From an uncultured Treponema sp. (GTDB taxonomy: Bacteria; Spirochaetota; Spirochaetia; Treponematales; Treponemataceae), in the NCBI GenBank assembly GCA_937892225.1, contig CALAUH010000204.1, forward strand, positions 1-19,621: DNA of 19,621 nt, read 5' to 3'. The position numbers were made by a program, and so were the translations under genes. Shown one piece after another: positions 7,609 to 16,288 of this stretch (positions are counted from its first letter, which is position 1; each line of letters starts with the position of its first letter). The notes beneath the pieces are model-generated. The model was not told where the DNA came from. It saw only the letters and a list, made by a program, of their open reading frames with translations, and did no database searches.

Positions 7609-7895
7609 ATTATTCAGAAATAATGAGTGAAGTTGTCATTGCATCGGTTGCAACTGTAGGACTTATTGAAGTTCTCAAGAATTTCATCAAGACAGATAAG
7701 AAATGGATTTATTCACTTATCATGATTCCGCTGAGCGTAGGAACTTATTTTGCGGCTGTTTGTCTGCCTGTATGGGTAATCGGTGGAATCCTTACTGTTG
7801 GAGTAACTCAGGAATGTTACCAGGTAATTATTCAGTCACTTCAGAATATTGTTAATTCAGTGACTAAGAAAGTATCTGGAGAGGGGAAAGAATAA
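7605..7895 (+). CDS. Holin candidate
   Basis: A 96-residue protein that starts in the ATGA overlap with the preceding gene, with AGGTGGGG upstream. Hydrophobic segments lie near 9-26, 34-52 and 55-76, separated by a short charged turn (NFIKTDKKW). A hydrophilic basic tail follows (TKKVSGEGKE). The size, two to three spans and charged C-terminus are the usual plan of phage holins, which form the holes that release endolysin. The next gene, starting directly after the stop, is a peptidase-like endolysin candidate, a typical partner. The family cannot be named from sequence alone. Confidence 0.6.
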   Translation: MNYSEIMSEVVIASVATVGLIEVLKNFIKTDKKWIYSLIMIPLSVGTYFAAVCLPVWVIGGILTVGVTQECYQVIIQSLQNIVNSVTKKVSGEGKE

Positions 7896-8375
7896 ATGGA
7901 AAACAAGCCAAAACAGATTGAAGCCAAAATCATCGGAGAAAAGGGATGCTATTTCCTTAGTATCGTGAATGGCGTCTTGAGATTCCTTGAGGATAAGGGA
8001 AAGACTGCAGAATGTGACATCATCAGGCTTTATGAGATTTCACAGGAAGAGAAATGGATTAGCAACGATTGTTTTGTTGAGAGACCTGACCTTATTGCAG
8101 CCTATATGCTTGGAGTTTCAATCGACAAGTTAAGAAAGGCATTGCTTACGGAATCTGAGATTGTAGAAGTAAAGATTGCAAAGGAAACACTGGATTATGT
8201 TCCTAAGAGCAATGAAATTGAAATCACAAGATATGAGAAGGAATCAACAGGCGTTACTTTCTCTCATTTTGTCGAGACAAGAAATGGGGAAGTTATCTAC
8301 GATCCATACGGCAATTCAAATACCGTGACAAAGGGTTATCCGGTAAGCAAGAGAATTCTCACAATCAATCTATAA
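7896..8375 (+). CDS. Cysteine-peptidase-like protein, endolysin candidate
   Basis: A 159-residue protein whose ATG follows the preceding stop directly; GGAGAGGGG lies upstream. Cys18 in EKGCYFLSIV starts a helix, His124 occurs in TFSHFVETRNGEV, and Asp136 in IYDPYGNS. This order and the local contexts are those of papain-fold C39-like peptidases, where Cys, His and Asp/Asn form the catalytic triad; some phage endolysins that cut peptidoglycan cross-bridges have this fold. It also recalls a family of unknown function (DUF261-like) I associate with spirochaetes, a link I hold only loosely. Position after the holin candidate supports an endolysin. There is no signal peptide, in keeping with export through a holin. 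Confidence 0.5.
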   Translation: MENKPKQIEAKIIGEKGCYFLSIVNGVLRFLEDKGKTAECDIIRLYEISQEEKWISNDCFVERPDLIAAYMLGVSIDKLRKALLTESEIVEVKIAKETLDYVPKSNEIEITRYEKESTGVTFSHFVETRNGEVIYDPYGNSNTVTKGYPVSKRILTINL

Positions 8376-8386
8376 GGGAGCTATTG

Positions 8387-9190
8387 ATGATTGCGTATAT
8401 TAACCGTGGATTCATTGCGGAACAGGCTATAGTTGACATTCTCAAAAGATATTTTGACCGTCTCAATTATGATGAACTGTATGACAATTTCCATCTTACG
8501 ATTACGAACAATCATCCGTTTGCCCATCTGATTATCCATCCGGATTCCGCAAATACTGCAGATATTTTTCCTAGTATTGTTGTTACAACTCAGAACGATG
8601 AAAAAGTTCCAGACATGATGAACATGGTCCAGCAGGTTCGAGAAATGGAATACGATGCTGATGATATCGATACTTTCCTTAAATTCAAGAGGGAGAAATT
8701 CATCATCGATGAAAACGGAGAAATCAAATATCTGTATGACAAGCAGGGGAATCCGATTTATGAGCCTATTCCTGGATATTGTCTTGCCGTTGATGAAAAA
8801 AAGGCTGCAATGCTTAAGGAAGTTGCAGAAAAGAAACCACTTTATGGCGTTTCCATTGCGACAAGAAGAAGAGACCACATATCTGTGGAAATATGGGCAG
8901 AAAACAATCAGTTGAAGAATGAAATATATGAGCATCTGAGAATGTTCTTTGACGGATATTTCATTTCAGCCTTGAATGAACTTTATAGACCGTTCAATCC
9001 GGTTGTTTTGGGATCAACTGTAAGGGGAGAAAGGAGTAACAATTTTAACCTTGATTTTGACATAGCCCTGTACGGTGCGAACATCAGCTTTGAGGTCGAT
9101 TACAACGTTGAACAGATTGTGATTGATACGGATATTACGGAAATAACGGATATTACTACGGAGGTAATAAATCATGTCAAAGAGAATTGA
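8387..9190 (+). CDS. Putative tail terminator / tail completion protein
   Basis: The ATG at 8387 has AAGGGAG six bases upstream; a TTG one codon earlier is less likely. The 267-residue protein has an N-terminal helix, a beta-rich middle with an insertion (YDKQGNPIYEPIPGY) and the segment RRRDHISVEIWAENNQLKNEI followed by LRMFF. An 'isVeIWaen...' strand followed by a helix is reminiscent of tail terminator and completion proteins that cap the tube and join it to the head. Its place shortly before the sheath gene fits this, because terminator genes often come just before the major tail genes. No motif proves it; a neck or other tail protein is possible. Confidence 0.5.
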   Translation: MIAYINRGFIAEQAIVDILKRYFDRLNYDELYDNFHLTITNNHPFAHLIIHPDSANTADIFPSIVVTTQNDEKVPDMMNMVQQVREMEYDADDIDTFLKFKREKFIIDENGEIKYLYDKQGNPIYEPIPGYCLAVDEKKAAMLKEVAEKKPLYGVSIATRRRDHISVEIWAENNQLKNEIYEHLRMFFDGYFISALNELYRPFNPVVLGSTVRGERSNNFNLDFDIALYGANISFEVDYNVEQIVIDTDITEITDITTEVINHVKEN

Positions 9191-9497
9191 GACGGAAGTG
9201 CCTGAAGATGTAGTGGAGACAAAAACAGTAACTGAGAATATTTCGGAAGTTCCTGTTGAGAAGGTTGTCGATACTATTAAGCCTGAGAAAGTGGAAAAGA
9301 CTATCGAAAAGGTAACTCCATCCAAAGGAGTTGAGCTTATGGCAGTAGCAAAGAAAATTGGAGTTGTAAGGTATCTGCAGGATCATCCTAAAGAGCCGTA
9401 CATTGAGACACTTATGAAGAAAAAGTATGCAATGCAGGCAAAATCCATTCCAGAATGGGATGAAGTTGCGATCAAGATTGCATCAATTAAATATTAA
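9174..9497 (+). CDS. Small hypothetical protein upstream of sheath
   Basis: A 107-residue protein starting inside the end of the previous gene (17-base overlap), with a strong ribosome binding site (GGAGG, 9160-9164). The N-terminal half is Glu/Val/Lys/Thr-rich and probably disordered (VEKVVDTIKPEKVEKTIEK). The C-terminal half looks like a small helical domain (VAKKIGVVRYLQDHP and MKKKYAMQAKSIPEWDE). I do not recognise the family. Its position directly before the sheath suggests a virion or tail-assembly part. Confidence 0.6.
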   Translation: MSKRIETEVPEDVVETKTVTENISEVPVEKVVDTIKPEKVEKTIEKVTPSKGVELMAVAKKIGVVRYLQDHPKEPYIETLMKKKYAMQAKSIPEWDEVAIKIASIKY

Positions 9498-9509
9498 GGA
9501 GAGTAAATT

Positions 9510-11228
9510 ATGGGAGTTGAGTCAGCAGTTTTTGAGTCAGCCGGAAAGCGTACCGAGCATTATATTCCTGGTGCTTATAGCCGTGGAAATAATGTCTCTT
9601 CTCCTAACGGAGTAAACGCAGGAAATCTCTGTATTCTTGGCACTGCAACCGGAGGAAAACCTAGGGAACTTCTTGAATTTGGATCTTTGTCCGAAGCTCA
9701 GGATGTATTAAAGAATGGAAGCCTTTTGAATGCAATAGGTTATGCTTTTAAGGGATCAAGAGAGTTTGTTCCCCAGTCAATTATGGCAATGAGAGTTAAT
9801 CCTGGTACTCAAGGAACTCTTACGCTTAATTCTGGTGTTACTCCAATGATAAAGATTTATTCTACTGATTATGGAGCTCATGTTAACCAGATTAAGGTCA
9901 AGATTGACACAGGTACTCTTGTTGGATCAAAGAAACTTACGGTCGCATTTCAGGAAAATACGATTGTCGTTGACAATATTCTTCGTAAATCTATTCAGAT
10001 TTTGTGTACAGATGGTGAAAATCCTACTGTTTCAGTTTCAACAACAGGTATTGTTTTGAATACTACTGTTGAAGATGAACTTGTTACGGAGCAGTTCCTT
10101 TTTGAGGATTATCCAACAGTAAATGACCTTGTTGCAAGAATCAATGATACGGATTTCTTTGTCGCAACAATGCTTGACACTAACATTGATGCTCCATCGG
10201 TTGAACTTGATACAGTATCTTCAATGGATATTTCAGAAGCTGTTGAACTTCAGTCAAATTTTGCTGCGTTTTGTGAAGAATTGAATAAAATTCAGTTGTT
10301 CGAGAGTATTGAAATTCTTTCTGAAGCTACTCGTGTCGCTGTTGATAATATGCCTTATACATATTTCTCAGGCGGCACAACAACAGTATCAGCATCAAGT
10401 GAAGATTGGGGAAATGCCCTTGCAGAACTTGAGACAAAGAATATTCAGATCCTTGCAACTACAGAAACAAATCCTGATATCCATTCTCTTATTTCAGAAC
10501 ACTGTACATTAATGAGCTCTACAGTTAACCGTAAGGAAAGAACTTTCTGGGTTGGCGGAACTCTCAATGAATCTGATGAAGATATTCTTGCTCATGCAAG
10601 AGCATTGAATACGACTCTCGGTTCTTATGTCGGTGATACTGCAATCGCAACAAATCCGTTTACAGGCAAATCAGAAAAGATTCCAGGTGGTGTTCTTGCT
10701 GTCATGCTTGCGGGTATGGAAAGTGCTGCTGCTGTTAACATGGCTTTGACAAATAAGACACTTAATGTTCTTGGTTTTGCAAAGACACGTACAGTAACAA
10801 ATATGAACAATCTTATTAAGGGCGGTGTAGTTGTCTGCAACCCATCTCCAGACGATCCTACAAATTATGTTTGTATTCGTTCCATCACGACTTACCAGAA
10901 GAATGATCTGATTGCAAATGAACGTTCTATGACACGTGAAGCAATGTATATGGATCGTGATCTGCGTAACCGTTACGGAATCGGTATCGGTATGCCTGGA
11001 AACATGCCTGTTTCGGTAATTACTCAGACTTTGCTTGAAACTGCAAAGGAATGGGCTGCAAGTGGTTACATCATTCCATCTGATGATGGAAAGAATGTAT
11101 GGGATATCAAGGTTGTAAGAAAGGGAGACAAGGACTATATCCAGTATAGCCGTTATCTTACTGCTCCGGTCAATTTTGTGTTCATCACTGCAACAAATTA
11201 TGTATATACAAGTTCTACAGAACTTTAA
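9510..11228 (+). CDS. Contractile tail sheath protein
   Basis: A 572-residue protein with AAGGAG 8 bases before the ATG. The N-terminus has HYIPGAYSRGN followed by LGTATGGKPRELLEFGS. The middle contains long beta-rich, more variable domains. The C-terminal third is the conserved sheath core: RTFWVGG, then IPGGVLAVMLAGMES, VNMALTNKTLNVL, a long segment with VVVCNPS and YVCIRSITTYQ, and near the end DLRNRYGIGIGMPGN. These match the phage tail sheath family, whose subunits surround the tube and contract to drive it through the cell envelope. The tube gene follows after 12 bases. The length is normal for the family. Confidence 0.95.
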   Translation: MGVESAVFESAGKRTEHYIPGAYSRGNNVSSPNGVNAGNLCILGTATGGKPRELLEFGSLSEAQDVLKNGSLLNAIGYAFKGSREFVPQSIMAMRVNPGTQGTLTLNSGVTPMIKIYSTDYGAHVNQIKVKIDTGTLVGSKKLTVAFQENTIVVDNILRKSIQILCTDGENPTVSVSTTGIVLNTTVEDELVTEQFLFEDYPTVNDLVARINDTDFFVATMLDTNIDAPSVELDTVSSMDISEAVELQSNFAAFCEELNKIQLFESIEILSEATRVAVDNMPYTYFSGGTTTVSASSEDWGNALAELETKNIQILATTETNPDIHSLISEHCTLMSSTVNRKERTFWVGGTLNESDEDILAHARALNTTLGSYVGDTAIATNPFTGKSEKIPGGVLAVMLAGMESAAAVNMALTNKTLNVLGFAKTRTVTNMNNLIKGGVVVCNPSPDDPTNYVCIRSITTYQKNDLIANERSMTREAMYMDRDLRNRYGIGIGMPGNMPVSVITQTLLETAKEWAASGYIIPSDDGKNVWDIKVVRKGDKDYIQYSRYLTAPVNFVFITATNYVYTSSTEL

Positions 11229-11240
11229 TAGGAGAGAAAC

Positions 11241-11753
11241 ATGGAAGTATCAGAAAACAACGTTGGTTCAAATGTTTTTTCAATTGGTTTCAGAACTGAA
11301 TTGCGTGTAGGTGATACAGCATCTTCTGCCCAGACAGTAGGATTTGTTGATTCTGCAAGCTTTACAAAGAACATTCAGACACAGGAAGCAAGATGTATCA
11401 ATTCTCTTTTTGCTGCATCTATCGATCCTCAGTCAATTTCTTGTTCTGGTCAGCTGTCAGGATTCCTTGCCGTAAAGGATGTTTTCAAGGGTGGAATTCA
11501 GTTGAATGGTGGCGGAAAGGTTTCGCTTGCATCATTCAATCCATCTACTGCAGATTACAAGCAGGGAAAGGTTCTGAGCAAATTCAAGCATCTTTATCTT
11601 TTCGATACAAACAACAATGTTGTTGTAGCTACACTTGATGGTGTTATTGCGACATCTTTTGCTCTTTCAGTCCAGGGTGGAACTTACACTAAGGCAAATA
11701 TTTCGCTTGCTGCAATCGACATGGATGTAGGTGACGAATTCAAGGTCGAATAG
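11241..11753 (+). CDS. Tail tube protein
   Basis: A 170-residue, beta-rich protein directly after the sheath gene, with AGGAGAG before the ATG. Size and position match the major tube protein that stacks into the inner tail tube. Segments such as SASFTKNIQTQEARCIN, YKQGKVLSKFKHLYLFD and DMDVGDEFKVE fit the beta-barrel tube plan. A sheath-tube-chaperone-tape measure order is standard in myoviruses and strongly supports the call. Confidence 0.85.
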   Translation: MEVSENNVGSNVFSIGFRTELRVGDTASSAQTVGFVDSASFTKNIQTQEARCINSLFAASIDPQSISCSGQLSGFLAVKDVFKGGIQLNGGGKVSLASFNPSTADYKQGKVLSKFKHLYLFDTNNNVVVATLDGVIATSFALSVQGGTYTKANISLAAIDMDVGDEFKVE

Positions 11754-11792
11754 AACAATTTCTAAAATGATTTCATAGGAAAGGAGAAAAAT

Positions 11793-12302
11793 ATGGAACT
11801 TAAGGAACTGCCAAAAACAGAAGATGAAACTTTGACTGAAGAACAGAAAACAAATCTCTTCAATTCAATCGTACTCGGAAAGGAAGCTACTGAGAAGCTT
11901 GTGACTTCTCGTGGTGTCTTTGAAGTCAAATTCCCAAGACTGAAGGATCTTGAAGCGATATCGACAATCACTGCTATGAGGTTGAAAGGACTTGCCGTTG
12001 AATCGTTCAATGCAAGTTCTTATGCCCTTATTCAGCAGATTGCATACCTTGATGTGGTTGTTATCAAAGGTCCAGCATGGTTTGAGAACGCAAAGAAGGA
12101 AGTTCAGGGGTTTACTTTTGGAAATATTCCTAGTCAGAAATTCCTTCAGGAGGTTTACGCTAAGGCGTTAGAGTTTCAGCTCAAAGTGCAGGAAATGTTT
12201 GAACCAGAATCAGAAGAAAGAGAGAGTACTGGACAGGCTTCCGATACAAACGATAAAACTCCTGCTGGCACAGGCTTGTTTGACGGCTTGTCCAGTGAGT
12301 AG
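11793..12302 (+). CDS. Tail assembly chaperone (G-like)
   Basis: A 169-residue protein with AAAGGAG before the ATG. The middle part has GVFEVKFPRLKDLEAISTI, a common theme of tail assembly chaperones. It sits between tube and tape measure genes, where these chaperones are encoded; they bind the tape measure before tube polymerisation. The last 130 bases overlap a second open frame (shifted +1) that continues to the tape measure start, the usual layout for a frameshifted G/GT pair. The C-terminus in its own frame is polar and probably disordered (EPESEERESTGQASDTNDK). Confidence 0.8.
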   Translation: MELKELPKTEDETLTEEQKTNLFNSIVLGKEATEKLVTSRGVFEVKFPRLKDLEAISTITAMRLKGLAVESFNASSYALIQQIAYLDVVVIKGPAWFENAKKEVQGFTFGNIPSQKFLQEVYAKALEFQLKVQEMFEPESEERESTGQASDTNDKTPAGTGLFDGLSSE

Positions 12303-12480
12303 TGAGTATCAGGATGATGATTGGGCAGAGATTGTGTATGATTTCTCTATGAATTTTACGCCTGAATCTGCCCGATCTGGTTATTTCAAAATAAAGGAAA
12401 AGGACAAAAATCGTGTATCTAAGGATGAACTGCGTAAAGCTGGTTACTCCGAAGAAGATATTGCACAAGGAAGATTCTAA
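12295..12480 (+). CDS. Second-frame tail chaperone extension (T-like) or small coupled protein
   Basis: A frame open from 12172 to the TAA at 12478-12480, shifted by +1 (equivalent to -2) relative to the chaperone. If translated alone, the likely start is GTG 12295, overlapping the chaperone's stop by 8 bases and giving 61 residues (acidic DDDWAEIVYDF, then KDKNRVSKDELRKAGYSEED). No Shine-Dalgarno sequence is seen before it, so it needs either coupling or a programmed frameshift that would fuse it to the chaperone, as in the G/GT pairs of many phages. A TTG at 12199 with AGGAA upstream is a third option. The C-terminus is not one I recognise. Conserved position before the tape measure supports a real product. 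Confidence 0.6.
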   Translation: MSSEYQDDDWAEIVYDFSMNFTPESARSGYFKIKEKDKNRVSKDELRKAGYSEEDIAQGRF

Positions 12481-14519
12481 TGGCAACACAGACTATAGGC
12501 TTAAATTTAGAAGTAACGGCAAATACCGATAAAGCATCGAAAGAGTTAGATAAATTTAAGGGAGCTTTAGGAAGTCCTATTGTTCCATCTTTCTATGGTC
12601 CAGCAATTAGTCCTGAAATGGCAATGCAGAAATCTGCTAGTGGAGATAGAAATGTTGAAACTAGCAGTTTTTTTTCAAGTTCAAATTCATTGGAAATTCA
12701 GAAAGGGATTCTTGTTGAGTTAAGAAATCTCTCTACATTTTTTATCCGTGGGAATGGAAATCCAGCCTTAAATCAGGCAAGTCAAGAAACAAAAAAGAAT
12801 GAAATAACTCAAGCCGATAAGGATAGAGTTTCAAGAATAAAAGATATTTCAACAGATGTTACACTGGCAGCCGGAGTGTATGCTGCTTTGGAAAATTACC
12901 AAACTGGATCCAGACGAATTGCCATGAGGGAATGGCAAGGCGATTATTTTGGTGCAGAACTCAGTAAAGTTGATAGGTTAGCAGGTGCTGTTAGTGGGTT
13001 TACCGGAATTATACCTACACTTGGGACTGTTTTAGGTACTTTTCTAGGTGGTCCAGCCGGTGCAATGGCAGGAAATGCAATTGGATTAGGGGTAAAGGGT
13101 GTTGTTGACACGGTTTCCAATGCCAAAACAAATAGTGAAAAGACAAAGATTGAAGAACAGCAACTTCATTCTGAAACCTATAAAAATAGGCTGAGATTGA
13201 ATGAAGAGAGTCTTGCCATGTATGGTGGCAGGATTGAGGACAATACAGCAGTACAGAATTCCCATATAGCGATGGGAATGCAGAACTATTTCAGTGGTGC
13301 TGCTCGTAATACCGGCATGGATATAGATGAATTTCAGAGCCTTTCTAATGAGTTTTCAAGGTATGGAGTCAGAAATTATGAAACTGCCGGAAACCTTACA
13401 AGGGCATCTGCATTAACTCAGTCATATACCGGAGCTGATGCAACTGATTTCCTTGGACTTCAGATGCGTTTCGGAAAGGATGAAGATGGTGCTGTAGATG
13501 CAATGAACTATGCTTTTGGAGCAAGCCAGGCAACCGGTCTTGAAAAAGGTCAGTTCGGTGAATTCCTTAATGGGCTTCAGAGTGCGGTTGAAGATGGTAT
13601 TGCAAATGGGTTTGTCCAGTCTACTGAAGATGTATCTAAGACAATGGTCATGTTCTCTAAACTCTCTAATGATAATCCTGCATGGCAAGGTCAGTATGGA
13701 TTCCAGAGACTTAATCAGATGAACCAAGGCTTGAGGGGAGCAACTTCTCTTGACAATACATCCCATTTACTTGCATTTCAGAGTTTGAGGGGAATGAATA
13801 ATGGTACTTTAGGTGTTGAGCATATTAAGGGCGAGGATGCCTTGAATACATTTGCCCTTATGGAACGTGGATTTACTCCTAATACGTTCAAGGCTATCAG
13901 TGATAGGTTCAGCAGTCAGTATGGCGATGATACCATGGAAAATGTTCTTGCATGGAAACAGTTGACAGGACTTAACTATACTGGTGCTATGCAGCTTTAC
14001 AAGATGCAGAAAGAAAATAAAGGTGTCGTTACGGATGATGATATTAAAAAGGTAATGTCGAATACTGAGTATAATACGGACCAGAAGAACATGGTCAATT
14101 ATCTCAATGACATCAAGAACAATACAAGCATCCTGGGAGAAGGTGCGTTCCGAGACTATCTTAAGGGGCTTGCTGGTATAGATTCTAAATATGATAATGC
14201 TACAGACGATATGAAACGGTCTTTGGATGCATCCAATGGACATGCTGCAGATCTCAATTCAAACGTTATAGACAGTCTTGAAGAATTGAGAAACCGTGGT
14301 GGTTATGAGAATTCAAGGAAATATGCCTATCTCAAGGCTGCCTTGGCAACTGAACAAGGACAAAATCTTATTAAACTGGGATTGTCAGCAATGGATTCTG
14401 ATGAGAGAACAAGACGAGAGTTTGGCGATGATAACACAACTCTTGTAAGTGTATTTGACCAGACTATAGACAGGCTCATTCAAGCTCTTAAAGAAATTAA
14501 TGTTGTTCAAGAATATTAG
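12480..14519 (+). CDS. Tail tape measure protein
   Basis: A 679-residue protein directly after the chaperone pair; its ATG overlaps the preceding TAA, with AAGGAAG upstream. The N-terminus (MATQTIGLNLEVTANTDKAS) with a helical repeat KELDKFKGAL is typical of tape measure proteins. A Gly/Ala-rich hydrophobic stretch lies around residues 168-213 (GTVLGTFLGGPAGAMAGNA), like the membrane-spanning segments of tape measures. The rest is mostly helical with many Gln and Asn. Tape length sets tail length, so at this size the tail would be moderate. There is no visible peptidase or lysozyme domain. The gene ends in TAG, then a promoter and terminator. Confidence 0.8.
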   Translation: MATQTIGLNLEVTANTDKASKELDKFKGALGSPIVPSFYGPAISPEMAMQKSASGDRNVETSSFFSSSNSLEIQKGILVELRNLSTFFIRGNGNPALNQASQETKKNEITQADKDRVSRIKDISTDVTLAAGVYAALENYQTGSRRIAMREWQGDYFGAELSKVDRLAGAVSGFTGIIPTLGTVLGTFLGGPAGAMAGNAIGLGVKGVVDTVSNAKTNSEKTKIEEQQLHSETYKNRLRLNEESLAMYGGRIEDNTAVQNSHIAMGMQNYFSGAARNTGMDIDEFQSLSNEFSRYGVRNYETAGNLTRASALTQSYTGADATDFLGLQMRFGKDEDGAVDAMNYAFGASQATGLEKGQFGEFLNGLQSAVEDGIANGFVQSTEDVSKTMVMFSKLSNDNPAWQGQYGFQRLNQMNQGLRGATSLDNTSHLLAFQSLRGMNNGTLGVEHIKGEDALNTFALMERGFTPNTFKAISDRFSSQYGDDTMENVLAWKQLTGLNYTGAMQLYKMQKENKGVVTDDDIKKVMSNTEYNTDQKNMVNYLNDIKNNTSILGEGAFRDYLKGLAGIDSKYDNATDDMKRSLDASNGHAADLNSNVIDSLEELRNRGGYENSRKYAYLKAALATEQGQNLIKLGLSAMDSDERTRREFGDDNTTLVSVFDQTIDRLIQALKEINVVQEY

Positions 14520-14521
14520 GT

Positions 14522-14551
14522 TTTGCATAAAAACTGATATTGCAATATAAT
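14522..14551 (+). promoter_or_regulatory. Sigma70-like promoter upstream of a terminator
   Basis: A perfect TATAAT (14546-14551). The -35 box is weaker: TTTGCA (14522-14527, 18-base spacing) or TTGCAT (14523-14528, 17-base spacing). A transcript from about 14558 would meet the terminator at once. Confidence 0.5.
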
Positions 14552-14569
14552 GTTTTCGATTTGTTTTAG

Positions 14570-14607
14570 AGACAGTCATTCCATCTGGGGTGACTGTCTT
14601 TTTTTTT
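14570..14607 (+). terminator. Intrinsic terminator between tape measure and portal genes
   Basis: AGACAGTCA (14570-14578) pairs perfectly with TGACTGTCT (14591-14599). TTCC and GGGG extend the stem by four pairs (two G-T) around an ATCT loop, and a run of nine Ts follows. It ends 14 bases before the portal start codon. It separates the tail and head modules. Confidence 0.93.
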
Positions 14608-14621
14608 GATGGGGAGAGAAA

Positions 14622-16208
14622 ATGGCAAAGATTGAAAAGGTTGACATAAATAAAGAACTTAAGAAAAGGGCAGTATATAACCAGCATCCTACTACAGATG
14701 GATTGTTCTGGCAGGACAGGGGAAAGATGTTCGGTGCTGCATCATCTTTTGTCGATCCATTTACTCTTTCTGACAATGCTTTTGGAAAAATCAGGACTAT
14801 CTCAAGAACTCAGTATGGTGGAGTGTCTTGCAAGGTTCTTAGGGCAATCGCTCAGAAAGCATGGGTTATCAATACATGCATCAATCATATTCAGAAGAAA
14901 GCAAGACCATTTTTCAAGCCTGCGACAGACAGAAACTCTCGTGGATTCATAATCGAAAAGAAAGATGTGGATCTTACCAAAAAGAAAACGGTAAGGGACA
15001 AGAAAGCAGAAGAAATTAGGGATTTCCTTCTCAATACTGGAAGTTATGAAGATAGCGATAGGGATGATTTTGTAAAATATTGCAACAAACTTTTAAGGGA
15101 TGTTCTGACTTTGGATCAGATTTCAACTGAACTTCAGTACAACAAGATGAAGAAACTTTGTGCTTTCTTTGCCGTTGATGCCGGAACGATTGAAAAGGTA
15201 ATGCCGTTGACACAGGATGAAATTGATTCAAACATCAACCCAGAAGGATATAAATACCTTCAGATTATTGAGGGAGCTCCATCGGCTGCATATACATCCG
15301 ATACTATGATTTTTGACTTTGAAAATCCTAGAACTGACATCTATCACAGTGCCTATGGCTATTCCTATGTTGAGCAGGCTGTAGACCTTATTTCAAGTGT
15401 TATTCATACATTTGCCTATAACATGGGTAACTTCACCGAAAACAAGATTCCTAAAGGCATTTTCCTTGTCAATGGTGATGCCGATGAAGATGAAATCGAC
15501 ACAATGACAGATTATATTGCTGAAATAATGTCTGGTGGACCAGCAAACCAGTGGAGAATTCCTGTCATTCCTAGCGGTGGAAAGGACAATACTATTGAGT
15601 GGAAGGAAATAAATGGCAAGAATCGTGAAATGGAATTCCAGGCTTGGCTCGATTACCTTACATCCGGAGTTGCATCAAGGTGCGGATGTTGGATGTATGA
15701 ACTTGCATTGCAGTCCCAGAAGTCTCAGGCAATGTTTGAGAACGGTGGCTCGTCAAGGATAGCAGCAAGCAAGAGCCTTATTCTTGGAGATATTCTTTCC
15801 TTCCTTGAATCATATATCAATAAAATCGTTCAGAAAATAGATCCTGAATACAGATTTGAATTCGTTGGTTATGAACTTACTGATCCAAAGGCTGAAGCAG
15901 ACCTTGTAAAAACAAAGGTTGAGAGTGTACAGACACTGAATGAAGCAAGGGTTGCCCTTGGACTTGATGCTCTTGAAGCTGAATGGGCAGACATTCCGCT
16001 TAATTCTCAGGCAGTACAGTTGTATCAGGCTGCAAAGGCAAATGAAGATGCTGGTGGAGAAGAAGGTGGAGACGGTGAAGATTGGGGTGGTTACGGAGAA
16101 GATAATTCCGGTGATACCAATGAAGAGGATGATGTTTACATCCCAGAAGAAAATGAAGGTGAAGAAACAACCGAAAAGAGCATAAATAAATCTATGTTTA
16201 TGATTTAG
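14622..16208 (+). CDS. Portal protein
   Basis: A 528-residue protein, with GGGGAGAG before the ATG. It resembles the HK97-type phage portal family: a helical N-terminal part (AWVINTCINHIQKKARP), a clip/stem region with FAVDAGTIEKVMP, and the conserved portal segments SAYGYSYVEQAVDLI and NMGNFTENKIPKGIFLVNG. Portal forms the dodecamer through which DNA enters. Neighbours agree: protease-scaffold and capsid genes follow. The C-terminus (about 480-518) is a Gly/Glu/Asp-rich disordered tail that ends in EKSINKSMFMI, containing two Lys-Ser pairs that may be protease sites. Upstream lies a terminator. Confidence 0.88.
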   Translation: MAKIEKVDINKELKKRAVYNQHPTTDGLFWQDRGKMFGAASSFVDPFTLSDNAFGKIRTISRTQYGGVSCKVLRAIAQKAWVINTCINHIQKKARPFFKPATDRNSRGFIIEKKDVDLTKKKTVRDKKAEEIRDFLLNTGSYEDSDRDDFVKYCNKLLRDVLTLDQISTELQYNKMKKLCAFFAVDAGTIEKVMPLTQDEIDSNINPEGYKYLQIIEGAPSAAYTSDTMIFDFENPRTDIYHSAYGYSYVEQAVDLISSVIHTFAYNMGNFTENKIPKGIFLVNGDADEDEIDTMTDYIAEIMSGGPANQWRIPVIPSGGKDNTIEWKEINGKNREMEFQAWLDYLTSGVASRCGCWMYELALQSQKSQAMFENGGSSRIAASKSLILGDILSFLESYINKIVQKIDPEYRFEFVGYELTDPKAEADLVKTKVESVQTLNEARVALGLDALEAEWADIPLNSQAVQLYQAAKANEDAGGEEGGDGEDWGGYGEDNSGDTNEEDDVYIPEENEGEETTEKSINKSMFMI

Positions 16209-16223
16209 TTATTTTCTTAAAAC

Positions 16224-16252
16224 TTGACAATATAAAGTCTAGTCCATATAAT
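16224..16252 (+). promoter_or_regulatory. Perfect-consensus sigma70 promoter
   Basis: TTGACA (16224-16229), exactly 17 bases, then TATAAT (16247-16252). Both boxes match the full consensus. It lies 15 bases after the portal stop codon. The predicted start, near 16259, is about 30 bases upstream of an intrinsic terminator. Confidence 0.8.
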
Positions 16253-16288
16253 GAAGAAAATTATCAAACTATTAGATATGCTTGTAAC

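Noticed and set aside
8381..8935. Minus-strand open frame of 184 codons
   Set aside because: It is antisense to the terminator-like gene and looks like a codon-bias shadow.
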